Of a stretch of 18,339 nucleotides of DNA, positions 6,936-16,876 are shown in pieces. Below the pieces are notes generated by a model. It saw nothing but the letters and a program-made list of their open reading frames with translations, was not told the origin of the DNA and did no database searches. Source of the stretch: Gemmataceae bacterium (GTDB lineage: Bacteria > Planctomycetota > Planctomycetia > Gemmatales > Gemmataceae); NCBI GenBank assembly GCA_947490035.1, contig CANLGS010000011.1, positions 1 to 18,339 of the forward strand, in the 5' to 3' direction. A program made the position numbers and the translations under genes. Numbering within the stretch: position 1 is the stretch's first letter; every line of letters starts with the position of its first letter.

Positions 6936-7955
6936 CTACTTGTCACGCGGGCGGGCGAGCATCACGACCAGGCGTTCGACCTGCACGCGTTCGGGCAACG
7001 GGTTGCCGCCCTTCAGCCCGTAGTTGATCTCTACCAACCAGTCGGAGAGCTTCAGCAGCCGGCGTCCGCCGAGGTGCTTCATCTGCTTTTCGCAACTGAT
7101 CCGCGCCTTGTCCCACTTCGGCACACCGGCCGCGTCCATCGCCGGACCGAGAGCCATCTTCTCGACGAAGTGAAGCCGGCCGACGGTCGCGAGCTTGCGC
7201 AGTTGCGACGTGAGCGGTCCCATCACCGCGAGCGGGTCTTCGCCCTCCCCGAATAGCTCTTGCAGGATGCTCAGCGCTTCGCCGGCGCGCCCTTCGCCGA
7301 TGGCGTCGAGGATGAGGAACACGTTGGCCGCCTTGCTGCGCCCGACCAGTCGGTCCACGTCTTCGACCGCGATGCCGGCCTTCGCGCCGACCGCGTTCGC
7401 GAGCTTGCCCAACTCCTGATCGAGCAGCCCCATCGACGTGCCGACCAGATCGACGAGCTGTTCGGCCGCGTTCATCGCGAGCTTCTTCTTGTGCGCGGTC
7501 TGCGCCCACTTCACGCACCACGAATGCAGTTCGTAGGCCTTGTGCGCCGGCGGACCCTTGCACAAAATCTTCGCCGCGTCCGGCAGTGCCTTCGCGAGTT
7601 TGGTGTTTTCGGGGAACGTCTTCACGTCGAGCACCAGCACGCCGACCGTACTCGGCTTGACGAAGTACGCTTCGAGCGCGGGCCGGTTGTCGGTGACGAA
7701 CTTGTCGGCGCCCTCCACGATCACGACGCGGCACGGCGCGAGGAACGGGAGCGTTTCGAGTTCGTTGCGGACGGTGGAGAAGTCGAGTTTGTCACCGGCG
7801 TACACCGCGACCGCGAACGACGGGTCTTCGCCGCCGAGGGCGGTGGCGATGATCTTCTCGCGGGCGTACCGCTTGAGGAAGTCTTCGTCGCCGACGAGCG
7901 CGTAAATCGGCTGCGGCTTGGGGGTCTTCGCGTCGAGGAACTGGAGTGCGTCCAT
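6936..7955 (-). CDS. holA: DNA polymerase III subunit delta
   Basis: The product is 339 aa, typical for HolA. The N-terminus PIYALVGDEDFLKRYAREKI matches the family's opening (P-x-Y-x-L-x-G-x-E/D-x-x-L). It is followed by a DxxTVRNELETLPFLAPCRVVIV segment that in the family is the Rossmann-like domain I, then LVLDVKTFPENTKLAK. The C-terminal half (LVDLVGTSMGLLDQELGKLANAVG, then FLILDAIGEGRAGEAL) corresponds to the helical domains that contact the clamp loader ring. The delta subunit opens the beta clamp during loading at the replication fork. ATG 7955 has a modest AAGAG upstream. It lies 26 bases downstream of nnrE on the same strand, so co-transcription is likely. Confidence 0.9.
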   Translation of the reverse strand: MDALQFLDAKTPKPQPIYALVGDEDFLKRYAREKIIATALGGEDPSFAVAVYAGDKLDFSTVRNELETLPFLAPCRVVIVEGADKFVTDNRPALEAYFVKPSTVGVLVLDVKTFPENTKLAKALPDAAKILCKGPPAHKAYELHSWCVKWAQTAHKKKLAMNAAEQLVDLVGTSMGLLDQELGKLANAVGAKAGIAVEDVDRLVGRSKAANVFLILDAIGEGRAGEALSILQELFGEGEDPLAVMGPLTSQLRKLATVGRLHFVEKMALGPAMDAAGVPKWDKARISCEKQMKHLGGRRLLKLSDWLVEINYGLKGGNPLPERVQVERLVVMLARPRDK

Positions 7956-7972
7956 GTGAATCTCTTCGCGAG

Positions 7973-7993
7973 CGGCGGGGTTTATCCCCGCCG
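7973..7993. repeat. GGGG-TTTAT-CCCC hairpin containing the nnrE stop
   Basis: cggcgggg (7973-7980), loop tttat, ccccgccg (7986-7993) form a perfect 8-bp stem. The nnrE stop codon (7982-7984 on the minus strand) lies in the loop, and the last residues R-R-R-G are encoded by one arm. A similar hairpin with loop ttac lies at 15500-15519. Confidence 0.7.
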
Positions 7994-8674
7994 TCTGTAT
8001 TCATCCACAAGTACGCGAGGTGCGCCAATGTCAATCGTGTGGACTTCGCCGGTCCACGCCTTCGAGTTGGGGTTGAGGAAGCCGCGTTTGTGGGCGACGA
8101 AGGTCGCGGTGTGGGTGGCACGCACGGTCGGGCCAAGCGGCTCGCCGGTGTCGCAGTCGAGGCCGGAAGGGATGTCGATGGCGAGGATTGGGTTGCGCGA
8201 AGCGTTCACCGCTTCAACAACTTCAGCAATCGGCGACGCCAGTGGCCGCGAAAGCCCGGTGCCGAAGAGTGCATCAACAACCCAACCTGCGTGCTCCAAG
8301 TGGGTCGCGGTGAGCAGTTCGACCATACGCATCGTGGGCTTGCCCGGTCCGGCTTGAATCAGATCTCGCCTGCTCTGCTCCGCGATGTGATAGTTCGTCG
8401 CCGCATCAGACCAAAGTTGATCCTTGACGGCGAAGAGCCAAACCCACACCGGCCAGCCGGCGTTATCCAAGTGTCGCGCGATGACGAATCCGTCGCCGCC
8501 GTTGTTGCCCGGTCCGCACAGGATCACGACCGGCTTGCGCTCCGGGTTCAGGCGCATCAGCAGTTCGGTGCAGCCGCGCCCGGCGTTCTCCATCAGCACG
8601 ACGCCCGGCACGCCGAAGTCGTTGATCGCCCGGCGGTCCAGTTCGCGCACCTCGTCGCGCGACAGGGTGAACAT
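7982..8674 (-). CDS. nnrE: NAD(P)H-hydrate epimerase (YjeF N-terminal domain)
   Basis: The product is 230 aa. It interconverts R- and S-epimers of damaged NAD(P)H hydrate so that the S-specific dehydratase can repair them. Visible motifs are the N-terminal L-M-E-N-A-G (28-32), the phosphate-binding loop G54-P-G-N-N-G-G-D-G62, D134-A-L-F-G-T-G and D167-I-P-S-G-L-D173. The kinase-like dehydratase domain (NnrD), often fused at the C-terminus, is absent, so that activity must come from another gene. The start at 8674 is fixed by an excellent AGGAGG about 9 bases upstream; a 20-codon upstream extension has no such site. It sits between rho and holA on the minus strand. The C-terminal residues come from a hairpin repeat. 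Confidence 0.93.
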   Translation of the reverse strand: MFTLSRDEVRELDRRAINDFGVPGVVLMENAGRGCTELLMRLNPERKPVVILCGPGNNGGDGFVIARHLDNAGWPVWVWLFAVKDQLWSDAATNYHIAEQSRRDLIQAGPGKPTMRMVELLTATHLEHAGWVVDALFGTGLSRPLASPIAEVVEAVNASRNPILAIDIPSGLDCDTGEPLGPTVRATHTATFVAHKRGFLNPNSKAWTGEVHTIDIGAPRVLVDEYRRRG

Positions 8675-8697
8675 GGGATTTGCCTCCTGAAATGCAA

Positions 8698-8722
8698 ACA
8701 CCCTCGCCTGGGGCGAAGGTGT
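8698..8722 (-). terminator. Hairpin between rho and nnrE, possible terminator
   Basis: The 25 bases form a near-palindrome (acacc-t/c-tcgcc arms with a short central loop and one imperfect pair). On the minus strand, downstream of rho, the stem is followed by tttgcattt, a weak T-rich tail, and then the AGGAGG of nnrE. It could end part of the rho transcription or act in the nnrE leader. Confidence 0.4.
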
Positions 8723-8735
8723 AATGTGCGGCATC

Positions 8736-8761
8736 AGCCCACTCGTTGCAACGAGTGGGCT
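8736..8761. repeat. Perfect 26-base palindrome after rho
   Basis: The sequence opens agcccactcgttg and is followed by its exact reverse complement, giving a 13-bp stem with no loop bases (an effective loop needs a few central pairs to open). It lies 17 bases past the rho stop codon. No T-run follows on the minus strand, so it is not a canonical intrinsic terminator. It may be a dispersed palindrome or a binding site. Confidence 0.65.
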
Positions 8762-8778
8762 TGGTGGCTATTGGACTG

Positions 8779-10266
8779 CTAGCCCAGGTTCATCGAGAGG
8801 AGGAACTCCATGTTGGACTTCGTCTTCTTCGACTTGTTGAGCAACATCTCCATCGCTTCCACCGGGTGCATGTCGGCCAGCACGCGGCGCAGGATGCGCA
8901 CCTTGTCGAACTCTTCCGGGTGCATCAGGAGTTCTTCTTTGCGGGTGCCGCTCTTCACCGCGTCGATGGCGGGGTACACCCGCTTCTCGACCAGCCGGCG
9001 GTCCAGGTGAAGCTCGCTGTTGCCCGTGCCCTTGAATTCCTCGAAGATCACCTCGTCCATGCGCGAGCCGGTGTCCACGAGCGCGGTCGCCAGGATCGTG
9101 AGCGAGCCGCCCTCCTCGACGTTGCGCGCGGCGCCGAAGAACCGCTTCGGCTTCTGCATCGCGTTGGAGTCGAGACCGCCGGAGAGCAGCTTGCCGCCGC
9201 CGGGCGCTTCGGTGTTGTGGGCACGCGCCAGACGCGTGATCGAGTCCAGCAGGATGACCACGTCGCGCTTCATCTCGACCATGCGCTTGGCTTTTTCCAA
9301 GACGATTTCCGAGATGTGGATGTGTTCTTCCGGCGGCTCGTCGAACGTACTCGCGACCACCTCCGCGTTCGGGCTGTTCACCAGCCGCTGCATCTCGGTC
9401 ACTTCTTCGGGCCGCTCGTCGACGAGCAGCACGAAGACGTAAGACTCGGGGTGGTTCTTGATGATCGCGTTCGCCATCTTCGCGAGCAGGATGGTCTTGC
9501 CGGTTCGCGGCGGGGCGACGATCAGCCCGCGCTGACCCTTGCCGATGGGCGTGATCAGGTCCACGATCCGCATCGAGTATTCGTCCGGCGTCGTCTCGAG
9601 GTTCAGCCGCGCGTTCGGGTGCAGCGGCGTCAGGTCTTCAAAGCTGGTGACGCCGGTCCCTTCATCCGGGTGCTTGTTGTTCACAAGCTCGATCTGCATC
9701 AGCGCGAAGTTGTCCTGGTTCTCGATCGGAAGGCGAATCGGGCCTTCCACAATGAGACCGGTCCGCAGGCTCATGCGGCGGATTTGCGACGGCGAGACGT
9801 AGATGTCTTCCGGGCTGGCGAGGTAGTTGTGCGCCTGGCTGCGGAGGAACCCGTAGCCGTCGGGCAGAACTTCCAGCGTGCCGGACCCGCGGACCACGTC
9901 GCCGCGCTCGATCTGCCGGCGGACGACGCCGACGATGAGCTGCGCCCGGCTCATGCCGGTGTGTTCGCGAATGCCTTCCTTCTCCGCGAGCGCGAAGAGT
10001 TCGGGCATCGGCATCCGGTACAGGTCGTCGAGCCGGGAACCGCTGCCCGCGGGGCGGGGGCGTTCCTGGCGCTCGATCCGCTCGCGCTCGGCGCGGTCCG
10101 GTGGCGGCGGCGGCGCGACGGGCGCGGGCGGTGCCGGCGGGGCACCACCTGTCGCGGGTCCGGCCGGGCCGTCGGTGGGTTTGCGAAACGGCCGTTTGGC
10201 GGCCGCGGCGCGGAGAAGTGAGGGGCGCGGCAGTGGCGACCCTTCGACGCCCTTGGCGTCGGGCAT
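8779..10266 (-). CDS. rho: Transcription termination factor Rho
   Basis: The product is 495 aa. Residues 1-75 form a low-complexity, Pro/Ala-rich extension. Residues 78-125 are the Rho N-terminal helical domain ([19 protein letters not shown]). The RNA-binding cold-shock-like fold is at 128-210, with G-Y-G-F-L-R at 137-142. The RecA-type ATPase has Walker A A251-P-P-R-T-G-K-T258, D283-E-R-P-E-E and Walker B D335[10 protein letters not shown]345. The C-terminal [19 protein letters not shown] block is highly typical. Rho is a hexameric RNA helicase that ends transcription. ATG 10266 has GAGG 7 bases upstream; the frame stays open 40 more codons but without a comparable site. In the family, E. 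coli Rho is 419 aa, so the extra length is mostly the N-terminal extension. It begins a same-strand run with nnrE, holA and the LRR gene. Confidence 0.97.
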   Translation of the reverse strand: MPDAKGVEGSPLPRPSLLRAAAAKRPFRKPTDGPAGPATGGAPPAPPAPVAPPPPPDRAERERIERQERPRPAGSGSRLDDLYRMPMPELFALAEKEGIREHTGMSRAQLIVGVVRRQIERGDVVRGSGTLEVLPDGYGFLRSQAHNYLASPEDIYVSPSQIRRMSLRTGLIVEGPIRLPIENQDNFALMQIELVNNKHPDEGTGVTSFEDLTPLHPNARLNLETTPDEYSMRIVDLITPIGKGQRGLIVAPPRTGKTILLAKMANAIIKNHPESYVFVLLVDERPEEVTEMQRLVNSPNAEVVASTFDEPPEEHIHISEIVLEKAKRMVEMKRDVVILLDSITRLARAHNTEAPGGGKLLSGGLDSNAMQKPKRFFGAARNVEEGGSLTILATALVDTGSRMDEVIFEEFKGTGNSELHLDRRLVEKRVYPAIDAVKSGTRKEELLMHPEEFDKVRILRRVLADMHPVEAMEMLLNKSKKTKSNMEFLLSMNLG

Positions 10267-10828
10267 AGCAGATCCTCGGTCAGAAGGGAAAAGGGGACGC
10301 GGCGGCGGTGAATCGCCTCCGGTCGGACGTGGCGCGAGCGCCACCAAACATGTCGCGCGGAACCAATTCCGCGTAACTTCGATCACGGAAACTCGATCAG
10401 AGGGTTCGCACAGACTTCCCCACGCGGGGCGAGTAGTTCATCGCGGTTCGTTGCAATTCGTTCTCGAGTCGCGTCGTCGATCGGGGCGATGAGGCTACAG
10501 TGCCAGATATCAGGGGGGGAAGTCAAGACGCGTTGTGAGCCGGATTCTTTTCGGCTCATCACGCTGGAAAGTGCGGGCTTCCAACTTACCGGCAGTCTAC
10601 GTCATCCGTGGGCGTCGTCAACAGGATTATAGACGGGACGCGACGAAAATCCAAGTTCGCGCGCGTCAAATGGCAAGAGAACGGGAACGTATCGGTCACG
10701 CCGGACACGATCTCCTCGAACCCCTTGTGCCGCACAGAATCGCAATCTGTTCTCGATCTTCAGCCACGCTTCACCGTCCTTTCTCGACCCGCGCGTACCG
10801 TAACGACATCACTCGTCGGAGGTTCGCC
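10267..10828. other. 562-base intergenic region between rho and a lipoprotein gene
   Basis: No gene is supported here. The rho-proximal part is the likely rho leader and contains two strong hairpins: 10329-10344 (gtggcg/cgccac, 4-base loop) and 10356-10373 (cgcggaa/ttccgcg, 4-base loop). Further away is a stem tgagccg/cggctca around 10536-10558 with a 9-base T-rich loop, and next to it ggaaagtgcgggcttcc. The region beyond, to 10828, shows no reading frame with a ribosome-binding site and no tRNA-like fold. It must carry the divergent promoters of rho and the lipoprotein/DUF1559 pair, but I could not place them confidently. Confidence 0.6.
10329..10373 (-). promoter_or_regulatory. Two adjacent hairpins in the presumed rho leader
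   Basis: Perfect stems at 10329-10344 (6 bp) and 10356-10373 (7 bp), each with a 4-base loop and 11 bases apart, lie 63-107 bases upstream of the rho start. rho genes are often autoregulated through their leaders, so a control role is conceivable. This is inference; no known riboswitch or ligand motif is recognisable. Confidence 0.35.
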
Positions 10829-11290
10829 ATGGGTTTGCTCGTTCGGCTCCTCGTGTTGGGTCTGCTCGCGACCAATTTGGTCGGCTGCAGCAAGAAGGAT
10901 CCGCCGGCGCTGCACCCCGTCAGCGGGAAGGTGACCTACGGCGGCAAGGCGCACGCGCGGCTGATGGTGTACTTCCGCCCGGCATCCGGCCCGGTCACCG
11001 AGTACAACCTCGCGGTCGGCGAGACGGACGGGGACGGCAAACTCGGCATCATGGCCGTTCACGGCGGCGGCCTTCAGGCGGGCGAGTACAAGGTAACGTT
11101 CAACCTGTACCTGGACGCGAAGTCGGGCAAGCAGGTCACCGGCACCGACAAGCCCGACGAGGCGGGCGTCACCACGAAGCAAGTCATCCCCGCGCCCTAC
11201 GACGACGGCACCAGCCAGGACAAGACGCCGGTCACGTTCACCGTGCGGGCGGGCCAGAACGACTTCGAGTTCGACATCCCCAAACCGTAA
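10829..11290 (+). CDS. Small lipoprotein with beta-sandwich (carboxypeptidase-regulatory-like) fold
   Basis: The product is 153 aa. Residues 1-18 form a lipoprotein signal with hydrophobic LLVRLLVLGLLATN and lipobox L-V-G-C (lipidated Cys followed by S-K-K). The mature part starts HPVSGKVTYGGKA, the usual opening of planctomycete lipoproteins with a transthyretin- or carboxypeptidase-regulatory-like domain, and continues with strands such as GEYKVTFNLYL and VTFTVRAGQNDFEFDIP. No enzyme motif is seen. The start at 10829 has GGAGG 7 bases upstream; the frame is open further 5' to 10535, but this would bury the lipoprotein signal. It lies 46 bases ahead of the DUF1559 gene, a pairing common in planctomycetes, so both probably form one unit. 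Function unknown. Confidence 0.85.
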   Translation: MGLLVRLLVLGLLATNLVGCSKKDPPALHPVSGKVTYGGKAHARLMVYFRPASGPVTEYNLAVGETDGDGKLGIMAVHGGGLQAGEYKVTFNLYLDAKSGKQVTGTDKPDEAGVTTKQVIPAPYDDGTSQDKTPVTFTVRAGQNDFEFDIPKP

Positions 11291-11336
11291 CCGGTCCCAC
11301 AACCACGATTCGTTCCCACCAAAGTAGGAGGCCGAC

Positions 11337-12398
11337 ATGACCCGCTCGGATTCGGTACGCCGGGGCTTTACGCTCATCGAGTTGCTGGTGGTGATCGCAA
11401 TCATCGCCATCCTGATCGGGCTGCTGCTGCCCGCCGTGCAGAAGGTGCGCGAGGCGGCGGCGCGCATGAGCTGCCAGAACAACCTGAAGCAACAGGGCCT
11501 CGCGGTCCACAGCTTCGCGTCGGCGAACGACGGCAAGTTGCCGATGTTCGGCGAGGCGGAAGAGGGCGCGCACTGGACCGCGTTCCTGCTGCCGCACATG
11601 GAGCAGGACAACCTCTTCAAGGCTCTCACGTTCAACGCGGACTTCGCGCGGGCCGCGTCCACGCCGGCCGCAGTGGACATCACCTCGGCCAACGCCATTG
11701 ACCGGAACATGGCCGCTGCCGGCACGGTCATCAAGACGCTGCGGTGCCCGTCCACGCTCGCCCCCGAGCGCGTGGTGGACGGCAGCGGGTACGCGCCGCC
11801 ATGGTACTGCGTGCGGGTGCCGTGCAACTACCTCGCGGTTGTCACCGGCCTGCAACCGCACGACTTCCGCCCGTCCGCTTCGCCGGCCGGAATGACCGTG
11901 TACAACTTCGACGGCATGTGGGCGTGCCGGGCGAAGCCGAACCACAAGGTCAGCGCCGGCGGCATGGGCGGGCCGGTCACCCTTCTGGGAGTCACCGACG
12001 GGTTGTCGAACACGGTCATGATCGGCGAAGCGGAACCGCAGTCGGACATCGCGTCGATGGCGCCGAGCGGAGCCGAGCCGCAGAACGCGGGGCGCAAGGA
12101 CCACTGGTACATCGGCGGCGACGACATGGACAACTACGAGACCATCGACTGGTCCGAATGCGGCGGCAGCACCGCGGTGCGGATCAACTACCCGCGACCC
12201 GCGACCGGCACACAGGGCAGCGGCACCGACGCCGACTGGGGCGCCTACGAGGTGAGCTTCGGAAGCAAGCACAGCGGCGGGGCCAACTTCGTGTTCGGCG
12301 ACGGCAGCGTCCGCTTCCTGCGCGACGGGATCAGCCCGCAGACGCTCTCGGCGCTGGGCACCCGTGCCACCGGCGAGGTGGTCGGCAACGACTTCTAA
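11337..12398 (+). CDS. DUF1559 protein with type IV pilin-like N-terminus
   Basis: The product is 353 aa. It has a prepilin-type leader: S-V-R-R-G10 then [16 protein letters not shown], the classic cleavage and methylation site with glutamate at position +5 of the mature protein, followed by [21 protein letters not shown]. The C-terminus has the H-x9-D-G motif ([12 protein letters not shown]) typical of the DUF1559 family, which planctomycetes carry in many copies. These proteins are thought to be exported pseudopilin-like surface proteins; their exact job is unknown. TAGGAGG lies 6 bases before the ATG. It follows the lipoprotein gene by 46 bases and converges on the DUF255 gene across a hairpin. 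Confidence 0.95.
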   Translation: MTRSDSVRRGFTLIELLVVIAIIAILIGLLLPAVQKVREAAARMSCQNNLKQQGLAVHSFASANDGKLPMFGEAEEGAHWTAFLLPHMEQDNLFKALTFNADFARAASTPAAVDITSANAIDRNMAAAGTVIKTLRCPSTLAPERVVDGSGYAPPWYCVRVPCNYLAVVTGLQPHDFRPSASPAGMTVYNFDGMWACRAKPNHKVSAGGMGGPVTLLGVTDGLSNTVMIGEAEPQSDIASMAPSGAEPQNAGRKDHWYIGGDDMDNYETIDWSECGGSTAVRINYPRPATGTQGSGTDADWGAYEVSFGSKHSGGANFVFGDGSVRFLRDGISPQTLSALGTRATGEVVGNDF

Positions 12399-12405
12399 CG
12401 CTCCG

Positions 12406-12454
12406 AGCCGCAAGCGGCTTCGCGAGGAACGCACTCGCGAAGCCGCTTGCGGCT
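12406..12454. terminator. 21-bp perfect hairpin between convergent genes
   Basis: Arms 12406-12426 and 12434-12454 are exact reverse complements with a 7-base loop. Each arm contains gccgcaagcggc-type self-complementary sequence. Placed between two gene ends facing each other, it could block transcription from both sides, though it lacks a T-run. The right arm's gccgcttgcggcttc recurs at the end of the window (18325-18339), so it is also a dispersed repeat. Confidence 0.6.
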
Positions 12455-12463
12455 TCCAACACT

Positions 12464-14848
<2,385 letters not shown>

Positions 14849-14901
14849 GGCGGGTCTCCGTGGAGGGTAGGAGAGATGATATGCGGATTTGCCTTGGCTT
14901 T

Positions 14902-15010
14902 GTGGCACAGACATTCCTGTCTGTGCATTTTCCAACGGCGTGGCAAGCGCAGCGAGACACGCCGATCGCATCCGCAAAACCTCACGCACAGACAGGAATG
15001 TCTGAGCCAC
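14902..15010. repeat. Inverted repeat pair, 26-base arms (cagacattcctgtctg core)
   Basis: Arms 14902-14927 and 14985-15010 are reverse complements over 24 of 26 positions, separated by 57 bases. Each arm is itself palindromic around cagacaTTCCTGtctg, and the spacer contains a further ggcgtg/cacgcc stem. The element fills the 179-base gap between the DUF255 gene start and the end of the cyclotransferase-like gene. No coding frame in it is supported. The cagacattcctgtctg type of repeat is, as far as I recall, common in Gemmata-type genomes. Confidence 0.8.
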
Positions 15011-15027
15011 GAAAGAAGAAACGCGGC

Positions 15028-15378
15028 CTACAGCGGCCAGCGGTCGCCGGTGTTCGCGCCGTCCGGCACCGGCGTGTTCATGTAGTACGCCCACACCTCT
15101 CCGTAACCTTCGACCTCGATCAACTCGCGCACGAACGGTCCGGGCACTTCCTCGAATGCGTCCAGTGCAGCGAGGCACTTCGCGTCCACCGCGAACAGTT
15201 CGCCGTGAATCGCGAGGCCGTTGGCTTCGCGAATCAGCCCGGGGTGCGCGCCGAGATCGATGACGCGATACCGCGGCGCGGTCGTCACTTCGCCGACGAA
15301 CTCCTGATCCGCGAGGCGGAAATAGTTCCGCCCGCCGCGCTTCAGGGTGCCATACCCGAACAGAATCGTTTTTGCCAT
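15028..15378 (-). CDS. Gamma-glutamylcyclotransferase (AIG2)-like protein
   Basis: The product is 116 aa, the normal length of the single-domain family. The hallmark Y9-G-T-L-K-R-G15 loop is intact and the family's acidic catalytic residue is probably E76 in LDAFE76E. The expected strands follow (VWAYYMN). Members release 5-oxoproline from gamma-glutamyl amines or dipeptides; which substrate applies here cannot be read from the sequence. ATG 15378 has GAGGCG 5-6 bases upstream. It is divergent from the dimethylformamidase-like gene with 57 bases between the starts, so the two promoters share a very short region. It has no signal peptide, so it is cytoplasmic. Confidence 0.85.
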   Translation of the reverse strand: MAKTILFGYGTLKRGGRNYFRLADQEFVGEVTTAPRYRVIDLGAHPGLIREANGLAIHGELFAVDAKCLAALDAFEEVPGPFVRELIEVEGYGEVWAYYMNTPVPDGANTGDRWPL

Positions 15379-15435
15379 CGCCGCGCCTCACGGTACACTG
15401 CGTAACGCTTCTCCCGCATCTTAGGGGCCGGTGCC

Positions 15436-16869
15436 ATGAACGAACGCATCTCGCGCCGCGTGGCGATTCAAGCCGGGGCCGCGGTCGCGCTCACCGCCTC
15501 CGGGGGTTTACACCCCCGGCTCGCCAACGCCGCGCAGGAGCCGAAGCGCCAAATCTGGGAAGGCTACACCGACCAGGTGAGTTACGCTCCGGGCGATGAG
15601 GTGAAGTTGCACCTCTCTTCCTCGGCGATCAAGTTACGGTTCCGCGTCGTTCGGGGGGGCCGTGGTTTCCCGCCCTACCCGGCCGAGGGTGAGATCGCCG
15701 GTGCCGCCGTACACCCCATTCCGAAAGACGCCTCGTCGCACGGCTGCGGCTGGCCGGTCGCGACCAAGTTCAAGCTCCCCGCGGATACCGCGTCCGGCTA
15801 CTACGAGATCATCTGCCGGAGACCCGACGAGAACGCCGGACTCACGGCGGCCTTCTTCATCGTGCGCCCGAAGGAGCCGGGGAAGAACGCGAAGGTCCTC
15901 ATTCAGCTTTCGACCAACACCTACAACGCGTACACGAACTGGGGCGGCTACAGCCTCTACGCCTACCACGGGCGCCACAAGGTGCAGGGCCGCCGCGTGT
16001 CGTTCGACCGCCCGCTGAGTTCGCAGTTCGGACGATGGGAAGACCCGTTCGTGACTTGGGCCGAGAAGGCCGGTTACGCGCTCGACTACTGCGCGAACTC
16101 GGACCTGGAGTTCCGCCCGGAACTGCTCAAGAAGTACAAACTCGTGTTGAGCGTGGGCCACGACGAATACTGGTCCACACCGATGCGCGACAACCTCGAA
16201 AAGTACATCGGCGACGGCGGGAACGTCGCGTTCTTCAGCGGCAACACGTGCTGCTGGCAGGTGCGAACCGAAGCCGAGGGGCGCGCGCTCGCGTGCTGGA
16301 AACAGAACTTCGGCGACGACCCCGTCTACAAGACCGGCGACTTCAAAACGCTCTCGTCGGCCTGGAGCCACTACCTGCTGAACCGCCCCGAGAACGCGCT
16401 CACCGGCGTCGGCTTCCTGTGGGGCGGCTACCACCGCAGCCACGGGCAGTTCATGGACGGCAGCGGCGCGTTCACGGCGCACCGGCCCGATCACTGGCTG
16501 TTCGCGGGCACCGACCTGAAGCGCGGCGATTCGTTCGGCGCGAAGTTGCCCGATTACAAAGTGGTCGGCTACGAGTGCGACGGGTGCGAACTGAAGTGGG
16601 AAGGCGGACTGCCCTTCCCCACCTGCGCCGACGGCACGCCGAAGACGTTCGAGGTGCTCGCGACGGCGCCGGCCCGCTGGCACCCGGACGACGCGGAGTG
16701 GTACGAGAAGTGGCCGAAGGGCCGCACCGGGAACGCCGTGGTGGGAACCTACACGCGCGGCGGAACGGTCGTCACGGTCGGCACCACCGACTGGAGCTTC
16801 GGCCTTCGCGGTAACGACGCGAACATCGTCCGCGTCACGAAGAACGTGCTGGATAAGCTCGGCAAATAA
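15436..16869 (+). CDS. Tat-exported N,N-dimethylformamidase beta subunit-like protein
   Basis: The product is 477 aa. A twin-arginine signal I-S-R7-R8-V-A-I-Q plus hydrophobic [12 protein letters not shown] indicates export in folded form, probably with a cofactor bound. The rest matches the C-terminal-type domain of the dimethylformamidase large subunit: a beta-sandwich segment (about 40-150), then [36 protein letters not shown] with H242-D-E244, and FFSGNTCCW at 266-274. In dimethylformamidase a mononuclear iron is held by two tyrosines and a glutamate near a histidine. The H-x-E at 242-244 and the conserved tyrosines are probable equivalents, from memory of that work. True dimethylformamidase has an additional small subunit, not seen nearby, so the substrate is unknown. 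A hairpin repeat lies within the signal-peptide coding region. Confidence 0.8.
   Translation: MNERISRRVAIQAGAAVALTASGGLHPRLANAAQEPKRQIWEGYTDQVSYAPGDEVKLHLSSSAIKLRFRVVRGGRGFPPYPAEGEIAGAAVHPIPKDASSHGCGWPVATKFKLPADTASGYYEIICRRPDENAGLTAAFFIVRPKEPGKNAKVLIQLSTNTYNAYTNWGGYSLYAYHGRHKVQGRRVSFDRPLSSQFGRWEDPFVTWAEKAGYALDYCANSDLEFRPELLKKYKLVLSVGHDEYWSTPMRDNLEKYIGDGGNVAFFSGNTCCWQVRTEAEGRALACWKQNFGDDPVYKTGDFKTLSSAWSHYLLNRPENALTGVGFLWGGYHRSHGQFMDGSGAFTAHRPDHWLFAGTDLKRGDSFGAKLPDYKVVGYECDGCELKWEGGLPFPTCADGTPKTFEVLATAPARWHPDDAEWYEKWPKGRTGNAVVGTYTRGGTVVTVGTTDWSFGLRGNDANIVRVTKNVLDKLGK
15500..15519. repeat. GGGG-TTTAC-CCCC hairpin inside the Tat signal coding region
   Basis: ccgggggt (15500-15507), loop ttac, acccccgg (15512-15519) form a perfect 8-bp stem. 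It is translated as S-G-G-L-H-P-R just ahead of the probable signal cleavage site (A-N-A-A-Q). The same architecture occurs at 7973-7993. It may be a repeat that has become part of a gene; its position in the signal peptide is tolerant of insertion. Confidence 0.6.
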
Positions 16870-16876
16870 TCAAGAA

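Noticed and set aside
8746..10221. A 491-codon open frame antisense to rho.
   Set aside because: Rho is certain on the other strand and the antisense translation shows no recognisable domain.
10530..10580. RNase P RNA-like motifs (minus-strand agaatccggctca; plus-strand ggaaagtgcgggcttcc).
   Set aside because: The two motifs are on opposite strands, and the other conserved RNase P blocks (gagcaa, aaatag-type) are missing. The resemblance is probably chance.
10535..10828. 5' extension of the lipoprotein frame by 98 codons.
   Set aside because: It lacks a ribosome-binding site and would place the lipobox in the middle of the protein. The ATG at 10829 has GGAGG.
14849..15391. 5' extension of the DUF255 frame through the cyclotransferase-like gene.
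   Set aside because: It would bury the signal peptide, pass through the inverted repeat, and overlap a gene with intact family motifs in another frame.
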